A stretch of DNA of 33,853 nucleotides, from assembly GCA_040880525.1 (NCBI GenBank), contig JBBDIG010000023.1, positions 1 through 33,853 on the forward strand, read 5' to 3'. The notes below the pieces were generated by a model, which had not been told where the DNA came from, made no database searches, and worked only from the letters and a program-made list of their open reading frames with translations. Made by a program: the position numbers and the translations under genes. Positions 33,830 to 33,853 of the stretch are shown here, piece after piece (the first letter of the stretch is position 1; each line of letters begins with the position of its first letter). The stretch comes from Bacteroidia bacterium (GTDB taxonomy: Bacteria; Bacteroidota; Bacteroidia; CAILMK01; JBBDIG01).

Positions 33830-33853
33830 TATTTTTGCTCCATGTTAAAGAGA
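33830..33853 (+). promoter_or_regulatory. -7 promoter element and possible start of the next gene
   Basis: TATTTTTG at 33830-33837 exactly matches TAnnTTTG. An ATG follows at 33842 (ATG TTA AAG AGA to the window edge). If that ATG is used the mRNA would be nearly leaderless; otherwise the real start lies beyond the window. Confidence 0.3.

Overview
The window looks like a Bacteroidota chromosome segment of moderate GC. Three proteins end in a Por-type (type IX secretion, T9SS) sorting domain carrying the 'YPNP/FPNP' motif. Several promoters match the Bacteroidota -7 consensus TAnnTTTG. Many family assignments (DUF4837, DUF4199, GDYXXLXY, MBG, DUF5011) are typical of that phylum. I saw no tRNA, rRNA, CRISPR array or intact insertion sequence. 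The genus cannot be told from this sequence.

Layout, left to right. (1) 1-1460 is an accessory patch. An Rhs/YD-repeat fragment runs off the left edge, is frameshifted near its toxin tip, and is joined in frame to the first ~41 residues of a RelE/ParE-like toxin whose antitoxin gene is intact. Beside it lies a 143-bp multi-hairpin element bounded by 12-bp inverted repeats. (2) 1672-4020 encodes a secreted VCBS/FG-GAP protein. (3) 4131-5982 is a two-gene membrane operon (DUF2157 plus GDYXXLXY). (4) 6222-8813 holds a stand-alone dihydrolipoamide acyltransferase (E2) with an extraordinary Lys/Glu linker, a membrane-tethered LuxR-type regulator and a DUF4199 membrane protein. (5) 9116-11991 carries pruA (proline catabolism) and ychF. 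(6) 12133-12963 encodes a small T9SS-exported Ig-like protein. (7) 13136-15650 is a haem block: hemD overlapping hemB, then a HemQ/chlorite-dismutase-family gene. (8) 15745-20745, all on the minus strand, holds an eIF1/SUI1-like factor, a lipid kinase, a TPR protein, a DUF4837 lipoprotein and a small membrane protein. (9) 20944-22416 is guaB.

(10) 22443-30652, minus strand, holds a small lipoprotein, a 1827-residue exported multidomain protease and a TPR-sensor adenylate cyclase. The giant protein combines a beta-rich N-terminal region, an S8/S53-like peptidase, IPT/TIG, MBG, hexapeptide (A/P)LVN(G/A)R arrays, seven FG-GAP-like repeats and a T9SS tail. (11) 31234-33799 holds a small membrane protein, a macro-domain ADP-ribose hydrolase and a glycerophosphodiester phosphodiesterase lipoprotein. 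A possible small RNA lies between the last two.

Most of the window is housekeeping or cell-surface material. The parts most worth following up are the toxin-Rhs chimera, the hexapeptide arrays embedded in an MBG-like domain, and the HemQ-like gene beside hemDB. The hairpin element at 1317-1459 and the charged linker of the E2 protein come next.
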